The notes below the pieces were generated by a model that saw only the letters and a program-made list of their open reading frames with translations, was not told the origin of the DNA and made no database searches. From Laspinema palackyanum D2a (GTDB taxonomy: Bacteria > Cyanobacteriota > Cyanobacteriia > Cyanobacteriales > Laspinemataceae), in NCBI GenBank assembly GCA_025370845.1, contig JAMXFF010000005.1, positions 41,134 to 105,133 of the forward strand: DNA of 64,000 nt, read 5' to 3'. Of the stretch, positions 53,923-62,197 are shown piece by piece. The position numbers were made by a program, and so were the translations under genes. Within the stretch, counting starts at the first letter, position 1; each line of letters begins with the position of its first letter.

Positions 53923-54993
53923 ATGAAAATCAGCGAAACAATGCCTCGATGGTTGACTTTGGGATTCGCCTTCCCCTTAATTTTCCTCAACAGTTGGCTG
54001 TTGCTGGTGGCGTTTGATTATTTTGACAAGATCATCAGTATCCTGCTTGCAGCCTCGTTGCTGGCGTTTATTTTGGATTATCCGGTGAATCTCCTAGAGC
54101 GATATGGGGCCAAACATACCCCTGCGGTGATTCTCGTGTTTCTGTTGACCTTACTGACGTTGGTGGGGTTGGGGATCACGTTGGTGCCGATCGCCTTAGA
54201 ACAATTGACGGAGTTAGCCAATCGCTTGCCGGTTTGGATTAAATCCGGTGCGGCGCAACTCCAGACCTTGCAGGAAATGGCGATCGCCCGAAATTGGCCG
54301 GTAGATCTCAGTGGATTGAGCACTCAACTGACGGAACGCTTGTCGAGTCAGTTGCAAAACCTCACGGGTCAAGTCCTGAGTTTTGCCGTGGATACGGTCA
54401 GTCGCATCTTTGATGTGGTGGTGACTGTTATCTTGACGTTCTATATGCTCTGGCGCGGACGTAGCCTTTGGGAGGGCTTATTGCAATGGTTGCCTCCCCG
54501 TCTGGCAAAAGAGATGCGGTTCTCTCTCGGCAAAAATTTCCATAATTATTTTGTGGGTCAAGTCACGGTGGCTTCTTTAATGGGAGTTTCGATGACTTTG
54601 GCGTTTTTGGTGTTGCGGGTTCCGTTTGGTCTGTTATTCGGTTTAGTGGTTGGCGTGTTGAGCCTTATTCCGTTTGGGGCCGGTTTAAGTATTAGTTTGG
54701 TGAGTATCTTAGTTGCGTTTAATAATTTTTGGCTGGGGGTGAAAGTTTTAATTGTGTCGGTGGCGATCGAGCAAAGTATCGAAAGTGGAGTGGCACCGCG
54801 ATTGTTGGGAGGATTTACGGGTCTGAACCCAGTCTGGGTGCTAATTTCCCTGTTGATCGGTGCGAAGTTGGGAGGAGTCTTGGGGGTTCTGATTGCAGTG
54901 CCTCTGGCTAGTTTTATCAAAAGCACGGCAGACAGTTTGCGATCGGAGGTGGCAGACAGTCCGCAGCCGGTTGAAGTCTCCAGTGCTCACTGA
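53923..54993 (+). CDS. AI-2E family transporter
   Basis: ATG at 53923 (MKISETMPRWLTLGFAFPLI) gives 356 residues; upstream in-frame starts add an unlikely leader. About eight membrane helices are arranged as in the AI-2E/PerM family. The long central loop is 'WIKSGAAQLQTLQEMAIARN', and the conserved 'VRPFG/LGLVVGVLSLIPFGAG' region appears as 'FGLLFGLVVGVLSLIPFGAG'. Family members move small molecules, including Na+/H+ exchange in some bacteria, so the substrate is not known. A family C repeat follows the stop and may end transcription. Confidence 0.9.
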   Translation: MKISETMPRWLTLGFAFPLIFLNSWLLLVAFDYFDKIISILLAASLLAFILDYPVNLLERYGAKHTPAVILVFLLTLLTLVGLGITLVPIALEQLTELANRLPVWIKSGAAQLQTLQEMAIARNWPVDLSGLSTQLTERLSSQLQNLTGQVLSFAVDTVSRIFDVVVTVILTFYMLWRGRSLWEGLLQWLPPRLAKEMRFSLGKNFHNYFVGQVTVASLMGVSMTLAFLVLRVPFGLLFGLVVGVLSLIPFGAGLSISLVSILVAFNNFWLGVKVLIVSVAIEQSIESGVAPRLLGGFTGLNPVWVLISLLIGAKLGGVLGVLIAVPLASFIKSTADSLRSEVADSPQPVEVSSAH

Positions 54994-54995
54994 TT

Positions 54996-55066
54996 TATAG
55001 AGTAGTCCGCGCTTCTCGGGCTTCGTCCGTTATAGCCCCACCCTGCTTATGTGCGGGTTTTTTCTA
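54996..55066. repeat. Dispersed repeat family C, copy 2
   Basis: TATAGAGTAGTCCGCGCTTC, then GGGCTTCGTCCGTTATAGCC and a CCACCC...GTGCGGGTTTTTT hairpin with a T run, directly after the AI-2E gene stop. Confidence 0.75.
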
Positions 55067-55078
55067 AAGAATAAAACA

Positions 55079-55118
55079 AGCGATCGCCTTCTTGAGGATT
55101 CAGGAAGGCGATCGCTTA
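55079..55118 (-). terminator. petM terminator built from two HIP1 sites
   Basis: The arms AAGCGATCGCCTTC and GAAGGCGATCGCTT form a 14-bp stem with a 12-base loop. The HIP1 palindrome GCGATCGC lies in both arms. It is 30 bases past the petM stop on the minus strand. Confidence 0.65.
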
Positions 55119-55147
55119 TTTTATGGATGGGGTTGGGTGTTGGGGGC

Positions 55148-55252
55148 TTATTCTTCTGAGCCTTGAATTTTGAGTAAGGCGAACCCGAGGACTAAACCGA
55201 CCATGACTAAGGCAAAGGATAAAAAGGCTGTCGTGAAAATTTCACCAGTCAT
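55148..55252 (-). CDS. petM: Cytochrome b6f complex subunit PetM (subunit VII)
   Basis: This 34-residue single-helix protein (MTGEIFTTAFLSFALVMVGL then VLGFALLKIQGSEE) matches PetM in length, the central hydrophobic helix and the conserved LLKIQGxEE end. PetM is a small peripheral subunit of the cytochrome b6f complex in the thylakoid membrane. AGGAGA lies 11 bases before the ATG. The gene is below the usual size cut-off of open-frame lists, so it is easily missed. It is a single gene with its own terminator. Confidence 0.85.
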   Translation of the reverse strand: MTGEIFTTAFLSFALVMVGLVLGFALLKIQGSEE

Positions 55253-55456
55253 CGTTATAATTTCTCCTAAATTTATGGGATGAGGACAAGTTCTAGCCAG
55301 ACCGCTAAACAGATGGCGGTTTAAACCCGCACGGAGTATTGTAGAACACTTCGGACCCGGTTCTGCCTGGAACTGCGCGGTGGTTTTGAGCAGGGCGATC
55401 GGTCCTCTACCCCTTCCTTACCTAAGACGCCCGGGCCAATCTTGCCTCAACTGGAC

Positions 55457-55527
55457 CAGAAACCGGGTTTCTTCCCCTAATTTGTTGCGAATAGCCAGAG
55501 ATTTGGTGCAGAAACCCGGTTTTTAAG
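55457..55527. repeat. Family D palindromes AGAAACCGGGTTTCT
   Basis: Two copies (CAGAAACCGGGTTTCTTC and CAGAAACCCGGTTTTTAAG) are separated by 45 bases, just past the stop of the pentapeptide-repeat gene (minus strand). Confidence 0.7.
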
Positions 55528-55548
55528 CTCTCTACTGAGGCCCCAAAA

Positions 55549-57597
55549 CTAGCCCACCAGACCAAACAGCTTACTCAGGGTCGGTAAGTATTTTTCGGCA
55601 AATTCGGCCAACTTGCTGGCATGACCCACAGTGGCGGAGATTCCTTGCAGCGCATCTAAAGCCATTCCCGCAATATCCTGGTCCCGTTCTTCTGGCGGCT
55701 TTTTCCCTTCTTTGGCGAGGGTTTCCACCGCTTTGAGCGCCCGTTTCTGCTGATTTTCCGCCAGGGCCGGATCCGTGGTAATCGATTGTTGCAAATTCGT
55801 CAAAATATTGACTAAATCTTGACCATTTTCGGACTTAACGTCGTGGAGTTCCTGAATGGTATTGGTCACTTGACCTGTGAGGTCCCCTAATGTAAGTTGA
55901 GCGCCGGTCATAGTCATGTTATCTCCACCGATCGCAAAATTACCGCCGACGTTGAATCCTTCACTTTTGGTTTCCATGATGTCTCCTGCTTGTTTTAAAA
56001 TATAAACTCGATTGCCTTCACCGTGGATGGAGATAGACCGATTGGCCTCGGAGAAGACATTCACAAATTCTCTAAATTCTTGCCATTGCGATCGTAGCAA
56101 GTCGCGGATTTCTTCAATTTGGTTATTTTTCGCCTGTAAAAACAAAGGCGCACCGCGATCGAGCAGTTCAACCGCCGAGTCATAGTTGTTAACAATTCCC
56201 TGATGGATTTCAGATTTATTGGCCTCCGCAGTAACCCCAACTTTCACCGACATCACCCCTTCCCCTTTATGTTCAACGCGATATCGAGATAAATCTAAGC
56301 CCTCGTTATCGATAGCGGTTTGGGTCATGGCAAAGGCAAACGCTTTCCAATTTAAACCCTTTTGGAAAATTAAATCTACCGTATCTTGAATTTCCCTGAT
56401 CCATTTTTCAAATTCCCCAGGTTGAAACGTGCCATTATCAGGCTTAGGTTCCGAGAGAATGAAGGTTCCATTTCCTTTTCGCGTACATTTCAGATAAACC
56501 TTTTCGCAGAGGACATTCTCAAACCGAGTATTCTTATTAATATTCCATTCTTGAATGCAAGCATCGGTGAGAGTAGCGCCCGAAAAATCCGCATCTAATG
56601 CCTGAACAGAAGCTAAAATTGCCCCAGTCAGATTTGCACCCCGCAAATTTGCTCCGTTGAAGTTTGCACCCGTATAATCTTCCTCAACCCCGATTTTAGA
56701 AGTCAGTAATTTTCTTACTTTGGGTTGTTCAAGAATCGTGCCTTGGAGTCGAGACAAATCTAGTCGAGTTACGCCTTCAAAACTAGCACGAGTCAATTTA
56801 GATTGTCTAAAGTCAGTATGAGGCAAGTCCGCCCCATCAAAACAAGCATCAGTAAGGTCACATCCATAGAAAGACGTTCCCCCAGTTGCTGCCCAAAACA
56901 CAGATTGTTCTCGAATCGACACAAATTCAGGGTCACCTTTGAGGGCTTTGTGGCTAATAAAGACACCAGAAAACAAGACCAATAATGCGTTAATTAGAGC
57001 CATTATTATTTGAGGAGGTTCCGGGTCTTCGACGCTGAGAGGAATAAACTTTATAAATGAAATTGTGATAAGCCCAGCACCTGAAAAACCTAAATATTGG
57101 CCTGATTTTCCGCAGAATATAGAATTAAAAATTCCGGAAAACCCCAAAAGAATGGCTCCAATCCAGGAACTGGTAATACTAAGTGAAAACAATAAAATTA
57201 TAGCGATTGGCGTTATTTTTGTTGCACAAGTAATTGCCATTAAACTAATAATTGCAATGGACAACCCTACCAATAAAATCGAATTACTAAACTTTAATTT
57301 GTTAAAAACAGGACTAATAGTATTAATTATATATCCAATTGCTATTATTAGTATGATGGGAAATGTTGATAAGCCATCTTTAGACAAACTAAAGATTAAC
57401 CAGGTGATAGATTCTGCTGAGACTACCGTAATAATCCCCGACAAAGATGCTACGAGGATTCCTGATATGGCAAGTGCTAGACTAGCCCGCTTTGTATGAC
57501 TAGCTTTATAATTTTTATAACTAGCCTGTAATTTGTGACTTTTTTCAGATAAAGATTTTTGTCCTTTAATATTAATTTTCAAGCTATTTATTGTCAT
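55549..57597 (-). CDS. Membrane pentapeptide-repeat protein with conserved C-terminal module
   Basis: ATG at 57597 gives 682 residues; a TTG at 57630 is possible and would overlap the upstream gene. The first part (about 35-225) has five or six hydrophobic helices ('ALAISGILVASLSGIITVVS', 'ILLVGLSIAIISLMAITCAT'). Two blocks of pentapeptide repeats follow ('TSFYGCDLTDACFDGADLPH'; 'YTGANFNGANLRGANLTGAI'). The rest includes a 'YILKQAGDIMETKSEGFNVG' strand segment and 'NFAIGGDNMTMTGAQLTLGD'. It ends with a helical module ('ITTDPALAENQQKRALKAVE') closing with a short hydrophobic tail (KLAEFAEKYLPTLSKLFGLV). This last module recurs in other cyanobacterial signalling or conflict proteins from memory. 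Function unknown. It forms a two-gene unit with the triple-HTH gene. Confidence 0.8.
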   Translation of the reverse strand: MTINSLKINIKGQKSLSEKSHKLQASYKNYKASHTKRASLALAISGILVASLSGIITVVSAESITWLIFSLSKDGLSTFPIILIIAIGYIINTISPVFNKLKFSNSILLVGLSIAIISLMAITCATKITPIAIILLFSLSITSSWIGAILLGFSGIFNSIFCGKSGQYLGFSGAGLITISFIKFIPLSVEDPEPPQIIMALINALLVLFSGVFISHKALKGDPEFVSIREQSVFWAATGGTSFYGCDLTDACFDGADLPHTDFRQSKLTRASFEGVTRLDLSRLQGTILEQPKVRKLLTSKIGVEEDYTGANFNGANLRGANLTGAILASVQALDADFSGATLTDACIQEWNINKNTRFENVLCEKVYLKCTRKGNGTFILSEPKPDNGTFQPGEFEKWIREIQDTVDLIFQKGLNWKAFAFAMTQTAIDNEGLDLSRYRVEHKGEGVMSVKVGVTAEANKSEIHQGIVNNYDSAVELLDRGAPLFLQAKNNQIEEIRDLLRSQWQEFREFVNVFSEANRSISIHGEGNRVYILKQAGDIMETKSEGFNVGGNFAIGGDNMTMTGAQLTLGDLTGQVTNTIQELHDVKSENGQDLVNILTNLQQSITTDPALAENQQKRALKAVETLAKEGKKPPEERDQDIAGMALDALQGISATVGHASKLAEFAEKYLPTLSKLFGLVG

Positions 57598-57610
57598 TCC
57601 TTCATTTATT

Positions 57611-58225
57611 TTACTTGACACAACTACCAAGAATTTGACAAATTACTGAATCTAGTGACAACATACTAATGTTTATTGGTTGATTGTCCATTAATTCTAT
57701 CAGCTCATAAGGAACTTGTGTTATTTCACTTAATTGTTTTAAAGTAATTCCTTTTTCTTGAGCACCTTCTTTTAAGCGAAGGGAAGTCAACGGTAGTTCG
57801 GCGGAAACCTTTAAATCTTCGCTCCTACCTCCTAATACCTGACTGATTCTAGACAGTGATTCTTGAAATTCTTTTTTTTCAAATTGTGCTTTTGCAATAG
57901 CTTGCGTACTATAAAATAAAATAATGGCAAAATGCACTCCTGATTTTTCGCTCAATTCTTCTAAGGTTATGCCTTTTTTGTAAGCGATTTCCTGAATTTT
58001 TAGTTTAAAAGCCACGGGGTGATCTACAGGTTTTAGCACTTCAAAGACAGTAACATTAAGTTGGGTTGCCATAGCTTGGATGTCTGCAGCCGTTTCCTCT
58101 TGAATTTCAATAGACTCTGAAGCATATTTCTGAAGCTTTTCTACTGAAATGCAGCAATCTTCGCTGAGTTGTTCCAGGGTGATTCCTTTGGCTTCGGCTA
58201 GTTCTTGAATGCGAAGTGTAACCAT
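57611..58225 (-). CDS. Protein with three tandem XRE-like HTH domains
   Basis: ATG at 58225 (MVTLRIQELAEAKGITLEQL) gives 204 residues. Three repeats of about 65 residues each begin L(R/K)(I/L)(Q/K)E.A..KGITL(E/K)(E/Q)LSE (residues 4-, 74- and 149-), the start of a Cro/C1-type helix-turn-helix. The later part of each repeat is divergent, and the second ('HFAIILFYSTQAI') has hydrophobic residues where DNA contacts would be, so not all need to bind DNA. It ends 13 bases before the membrane pentapeptide gene start and is probably co-transcribed with it. No effector or ligand domain is fused. Confidence 0.8.
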   Translation of the reverse strand: MVTLRIQELAEAKGITLEQLSEDCCISVEKLQKYASESIEIQEETAADIQAMATQLNVTVFEVLKPVDHPVAFKLKIQEIAYKKGITLEELSEKSGVHFAIILFYSTQAIAKAQFEKKEFQESLSRISQVLGGRSEDLKVSAELPLTSLRLKEGAQEKGITLKQLSEITQVPYELIELMDNQPINISMLSLDSVICQILGSCVK

Positions 58226-58423
58226 TGATTTAAAATTCCTATTCTCAGAGTTAAATCCTCCATACAAGGTTCTAGCCGAAGAACCGGATGATTTAGGGGA
58301 ATTTTAAGGAAACTTTACTTTTCTTAACCTTCCGCAATATTGAGGCGGAGATTTTCTACCGGAGGTTAGATCCCTTTGTCCGCCCACGATTGTAGCATTA
58401 GCGGTGGAGGCATAAGAAAATTT

Positions 58424-59869
58424 ATGGAAATTCAGACACCCGATTGGGTTAAACACGCGGTTTTTTATCAAATCTTTCCGGACCGATTTGCCCGAGGGAC
58501 TCAGCCTCGTGAGCTACTCTTGAAGCACAGTCGTTGGGAAGATTGGCACGCTATTCCTACCCTGCAAGGGTATAAAGGAGGAAATCTTTGGGGCGTTGTA
58601 GACAAACTGGACTATTTACAAGAGTTGGGGATTAATGCAATTTATTTTACTCCCATTTTTCAATCGGCGAGTAACCACCGTTATCACACCCATGATTACT
58701 ATCAGGTGGACCCGATGTTGGGGAAAACTGGGGCGTTTCGAGAATTGTTGTTAGAGGCGCATCAACGCAACATTAAAGTGGTGCTAGATGGGGTCTTTAA
58801 CCATTCTAGCCGGGGCTTTTTCTTTTTTCATGATGTTTTGGAAAATGGCCCTTATTCTCCCTGGGTCGATTGGTTTAAAATTCATGGCTGGCCCCTGTCT
58901 CCCTACAATGGGGATTTTCCCGCTAATTATGATGGCTGGGCGGATAATCGGGCTTTGCCGGTGTTCAACCATGATAATCCCGAGGTGCGGGAATACATTA
59001 TGGAGATTGCGGAATATTGGATTAAGTTTGGGATTGATGGGTGGCGGCTGGATGTGCCCTTTGAGGTGAAAACGGAAGGGTTTTGGCAGGAGTTTCGCGA
59101 TCGCGTCAAAGCAATTAATCCTGATGCCTACATTGTCGGCGAAGTCTGGCATGATGCTCGTCCCTGGTTGGATGGCACTCAGTTCGATGGGGTGATGAAC
59201 TATCTGTTTACCGGACCCACCATTGCCTTTACTGCGGGCGATCGCGTTGATTTGAGTCAAGTCAAGGACAGGGACTACCAAACCTCCCCTCCCATGTTTG
59301 CGGGTGAGTATGCGGAAAAAATGCAGCAGTTGTTGGAAATGTACCCCTGGGAAATCCAACTGACTCAGCTTAACCTTTTGGCTTCTCATGATACGGCACG
59401 TCTGCTTTCGATCGCCGGAGATGATAAACCTTCTGTCGAGTTGGCAACGCTGTTATTAATGACCTTCCCCGGTGCTCCGAGTATCTACTATGGGGATGAA
59501 GTCGGTTTAGCGGGTCGTCTGGACCCCGACTCTCGGCGCGGTTTTCCCAAGGACGAGGATTGGGACCGGGAAGTGCTCAACTATCACCGCGAACTGATTG
59601 CGCTGCGTCATGCTCATCCCGCTTTGCGGACGGGTACTTACAAGGTGTTATCCGCTCAGGGAACCCTCTATGTCTTCGCAAGGCAGTTACCGGGGGAAGA
59701 ACTGATTGTCGCCGTTAATGTCGGCACAAATCCCTGTGAGCAGACTGTGGATGTCTCTGGGTTGAACTATCATCCTGAGAAGTTGTTATATGGCAAAGCT
59801 CAAGTGTCTTGGCAGGATGACAAGCTCAGTTTAACGGTTCCCCCTCGCAGTGGGTGCATTTTGGGGTGA
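58424..59869 (+). CDS. Alpha-amylase family (GH13) glucosidase / cyclomaltodextrinase-like
   Basis: ATG at 58424 (MEIQTPDWVKHAVFYQIFPD) gives 481 residues. The four GH13 motifs are clear: DGVFNHSS (region I), GWRLDVPFE (II, nucleophile D), GEVWHD (III, acid E) and LASHDTAR (IV). 'FYQIFPDRFARG' and the 'NLWGVVDKLDYLQELGINAI' segment match the neopullulanase/maltodextrin glucosidase group. The N-terminal dimerisation domain of typical neopullulanases is absent. No signal peptide is seen, so it likely works on glycogen-derived maltodextrins in the cytoplasm. It is divergent from the triple-HTH gene. Confidence 0.92.
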   Translation: MEIQTPDWVKHAVFYQIFPDRFARGTQPRELLLKHSRWEDWHAIPTLQGYKGGNLWGVVDKLDYLQELGINAIYFTPIFQSASNHRYHTHDYYQVDPMLGKTGAFRELLLEAHQRNIKVVLDGVFNHSSRGFFFFHDVLENGPYSPWVDWFKIHGWPLSPYNGDFPANYDGWADNRALPVFNHDNPEVREYIMEIAEYWIKFGIDGWRLDVPFEVKTEGFWQEFRDRVKAINPDAYIVGEVWHDARPWLDGTQFDGVMNYLFTGPTIAFTAGDRVDLSQVKDRDYQTSPPMFAGEYAEKMQQLLEMYPWEIQLTQLNLLASHDTARLLSIAGDDKPSVELATLLLMTFPGAPSIYYGDEVGLAGRLDPDSRRGFPKDEDWDREVLNYHRELIALRHAHPALRTGTYKVLSAQGTLYVFARQLPGEELIVAVNVGTNPCEQTVDVSGLNYHPEKLLYGKAQVSWQDDKLSLTVPPRSGCILG

Positions 59870-59875
59870 CATCCT

Positions 59876-59906
59876 CCCTCGGTGAATCTAAAGATTACAC
59901 CGAGGG
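59876..59906 (+). terminator. Hairpin after the GH13 gene
   Basis: The arms CCCTCGGTG and CACCGAGGG form a 9-bp stem (59876-59884 and 59898-59906), seven bases past the stop. A second weaker hairpin, CCAACCTCA/TGAGGGGGTTGG, follows. Confidence 0.6.
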
Positions 59907-60064
59907 CTTCCCAACCTCACGATTAGGGATTGCTCTTTCATGAGGGGGTTGGGTTGTTTGTGGTTATTCCACTCAACCTCCTCTTTCTCTAATCTGTCAA
60001 TTCACCTCCCTGGCAAGGTTTCAGCTATTCATCACAGATTTTTGTCCCTGTACTGAGGATCTAC

Positions 60065-61264
60065 CTATCTTTTTTCTGTTAAAAAATAAGCAATTGCTGC
60101 ATCTCCTAAACCTTGAGTTGCAGCAACAGAAGCAGCCGAAGAAGCTAAACTACCTGCTCCGGGTAAGAATTTAAGAGCAACATCTGCCAATCCTATTGCT
60201 GCTGCATTTGAACCAACAGCTACTCCTCCGGTTACTAAAAAATCTTTGATAGTTTCTTGAGAAAAATCACGACCACTTAACCAACCAATATACATCACCA
60301 TAAAAGTCTGAATAACCAAAACGGGAGCAATTGACATACCTGGAATAGGATTGGCGGATACTACACCAGCAAGGACCACACAAGCACTTTTAATTGTTTC
60401 AGCAACACCACGTTGAGTGGCTTTAACCGGTGCCATTCTTGCTAAACTTCCGCGTCTATTTTGAGGGGTATATTCCATCATTATTTCAATCAATTTATCA
60501 ATATTCCAGCGATAGTCTTCATCGGGCAAAATTAAGCCAAAATATCCTTCTTCATATTCAGCATCAGCACAAGTTCCTACGACATCCTTAAGATAATTGC
60601 GTAACCCTTCTTTCTCTTGAATATACTTATAAAAATCACGCACACATTCTTCAATATTTTTCCTTTTTCTTTTATCTTTTTCTTGATCGCCAAATAGATC
60701 AGCCCTGGGAGGTGCTACTTGATCGCACTGTGTTAAAACTCCAATGATCGATAATTTCTCGTGGGCATGGATTTTTTGGATTTCTTGAATAATAGACTCA
60801 CAAATCCTTAAATCTTCTTGAAGAGCAGCATGAACTTCGGTAGCTTTGCAAACCACCAAAATAATATCGGGATATTTGTCTGCAATAGCTATTTTTATAC
60901 TCTCAAAAGGATTTTTTGCTTTATCTTTTTGTCGTGGAGCTTGTGCTTCTTGTAATCCTCTAGTATCCAAAATATAAACCAACTCAACACCATTATGTCG
61001 GTAGGTTTTCCATTCTGCTTCACCCGTTTCTGGTTTTATATCACTTGATTGAGCCACCTTCAATCCACAAATAGCATTAATTAAAGCAGATTTTCCCGAC
61101 CTCGATCTTCCCATAACCATAATGCGAGGTGCACGGAGTGATTGTATGCTTGAACGTATATTATCAATGCTCTCTTGAAGATTGCTGGAAAAAGGAATAG
61201 TCTTAATAATTTTTGAAACCAGAACTAAAACACTCTCAGCACGATTTAGAGCAACTTCTTCCAT
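60065..61264 (-). CDS. Era/DUF697-type GTPase with C-terminal membrane-associated region
   Basis: ATG at 61264 gives 399 residues; a TTG at 61279 is possible. The GTPase domain (about 45-215) has P-loop GRSRSGKS (52-59), G3 DTRG (100-103) and G4 TQCD (178-181), in place of the usual TKxD. The C-terminal part (about 285-395) is rich in Ala and Gly with hydrophobic segments ('ETIKSACVVLAGVVSANPIP' and 'TQGLGDAAIAYFL'), typical of DUF697-like GTPases and suited to membrane contact. Role unknown; relatives are linked to stress or envelope functions. It is a single gene next to a transposase remnant. Confidence 0.85.
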   Translation of the reverse strand: MEEVALNRAESVLVLVSKIIKTIPFSSNLQESIDNIRSSIQSLRAPRIMVMGRSRSGKSALINAICGLKVAQSSDIKPETGEAEWKTYRHNGVELVYILDTRGLQEAQAPRQKDKAKNPFESIKIAIADKYPDIILVVCKATEVHAALQEDLRICESIIQEIQKIHAHEKLSIIGVLTQCDQVAPPRADLFGDQEKDKRKRKNIEECVRDFYKYIQEKEGLRNYLKDVVGTCADAEYEEGYFGLILPDEDYRWNIDKLIEIMMEYTPQNRRGSLARMAPVKATQRGVAETIKSACVVLAGVVSANPIPGMSIAPVLVIQTFMVMYIGWLSGRDFSQETIKDFLVTGGVAVGSNAAAIGLADVALKFLPGAGSLASSAASVAATQGLGDAAIAYFLTEKR

Positions 61265-61347
61265 ACTCTTAGATTTCAAATATATAAACAGTTAACATCA
61301 TACACCATCCAGGGCAAATGCCTACTCTCAACAATTGATCTGTAAAC

Positions 61348-61570
61348 CTCAGTACGGGGACAAAAATTGTAGAGCCTGACAAAACTCGGAGTGGTGGAGG
61401 TAGAAATCAAGGCAGAGGCGGCGGATGAAATCCAAACCAAGGCGAAACAACCTCTGCTCACGCCGCCCATGAGACTTGCGCTTGAGAGGCTGCTGTTGGT
61501 GTAGCCAGAGCCCGGCAGTCATCGCCCCTCTAGCTGATGGAGAGAGTTTAGGGGATGGGCATCTTGGCGA
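61348..61570 (-). pseudogene. C-terminal remnant of an IS4-like transposase
   Basis: The minus strand reads 'MTAGLWLHQQQPLKRKSHGR', then 'REQRLFRLGLDFIRRLCLDF' and ends 'CQALQFLSPY' with a stop at about 61348. The basic KxHGRR...FRxGLDF segment and LQFLS end match the C-terminus of cyanobacterial IS4-family transposases. No catalytic region or terminal repeat remains. The identification is from memory of the family end. Confidence 0.5.
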
Positions 61571-61610
61571 TCGCCTGTGATACCAAATCTAGGTATGAAA
61601 AGTCGTTTTT

Positions 61611-61673
61611 ATAGAGTAGCCCGCGCAGGCGGGCTTTGTCCGTATAGCTCAACCCTTTAGGGTGTAAGTTTTT
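61611..61673. repeat. Dispersed repeat family C, copy 3
   Basis: ATAGAGTAGCCCGCGCAGGC, then GGGCTTTGTCCGTATAGC and the AACCCTTTAGGGTGTAAG hairpin, directly past the fasciclin gene stop on the minus strand. Confidence 0.75.
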
Positions 61674-61679
61674 AGAGAC

Positions 61680-62093
61680 TTATACCGAAACCAGACTAGG
61701 AATCAGTACCTTGTCGATCGCATGAATCACCCCATTGTCCGTCAGGCGATCGGCACTCAGCACTTTAGCATCGTTGATTTTGATTCCATCGGAGGTATCA
61801 ACCCCCACCACTGAGCCTTCCACGGTTTCTGCTGAAGCTAACTCATCCAAATTATCCGTCCGCACATCTCCGTTGAGAACGTGATAGCAGAGGATTTTCT
61901 TGAGCTTGGGAATATCTTCCATCAAATTGGCAATGGTATTAGAAGGCAGTGCCGCAAAGGCTTCGTCTGTCGGTGCAAAAACGGTATAGGGTCCGGGACT
62001 CTTGAGCAGATCGAGGAGATCTGCGGATTCGACTAAAGTCATCAGGGTGTTGAATTGCCCGAGTTCCTGGGCGGTTTCTATTAAGTCAGCCAT
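61680..62093 (-). CDS. Fasciclin (FAS1) domain protein
   Basis: This 137-residue protein is a single FAS1 domain. The H1 motif reads 'GPYTVFAPTDEAFAALPSNT' and H2 ends 'DNGVIHAIDKVLIP'. No signal peptide is seen, unlike many FAS1 proteins. The length matches the one-domain cyanobacterial type (such as Synechocystis proteins of the same size), whose role is uncertain and which may be adhesive. It is a single gene on the minus strand. Confidence 0.93.
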   Translation of the reverse strand: MADLIETAQELGQFNTLMTLVESADLLDLLKSPGPYTVFAPTDEAFAALPSNTIANLMEDIPKLKKILCYHVLNGDVRTDNLDELASAETVEGSVVGVDTSDGIKINDAKVLSADRLTDNGVIHAIDKVLIPSLVSV

Positions 62094-62197
62094 GAGTGAT
62101 TTCTCCCTAAAAATAGGATTTTTGTTGATTTCTGTTTAGAAATAACATGAGAAATCAGCCCAAGCCCTCTTTCACAGGGATGAACTTCTGGGTGAAT

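Noticed and set aside
61276..61470. 64-residue minus-strand frame between the GTPase gene and the transposase remnant
   Set aside because: It overlaps the transposase remnant in another frame and shows no protein-like pattern.
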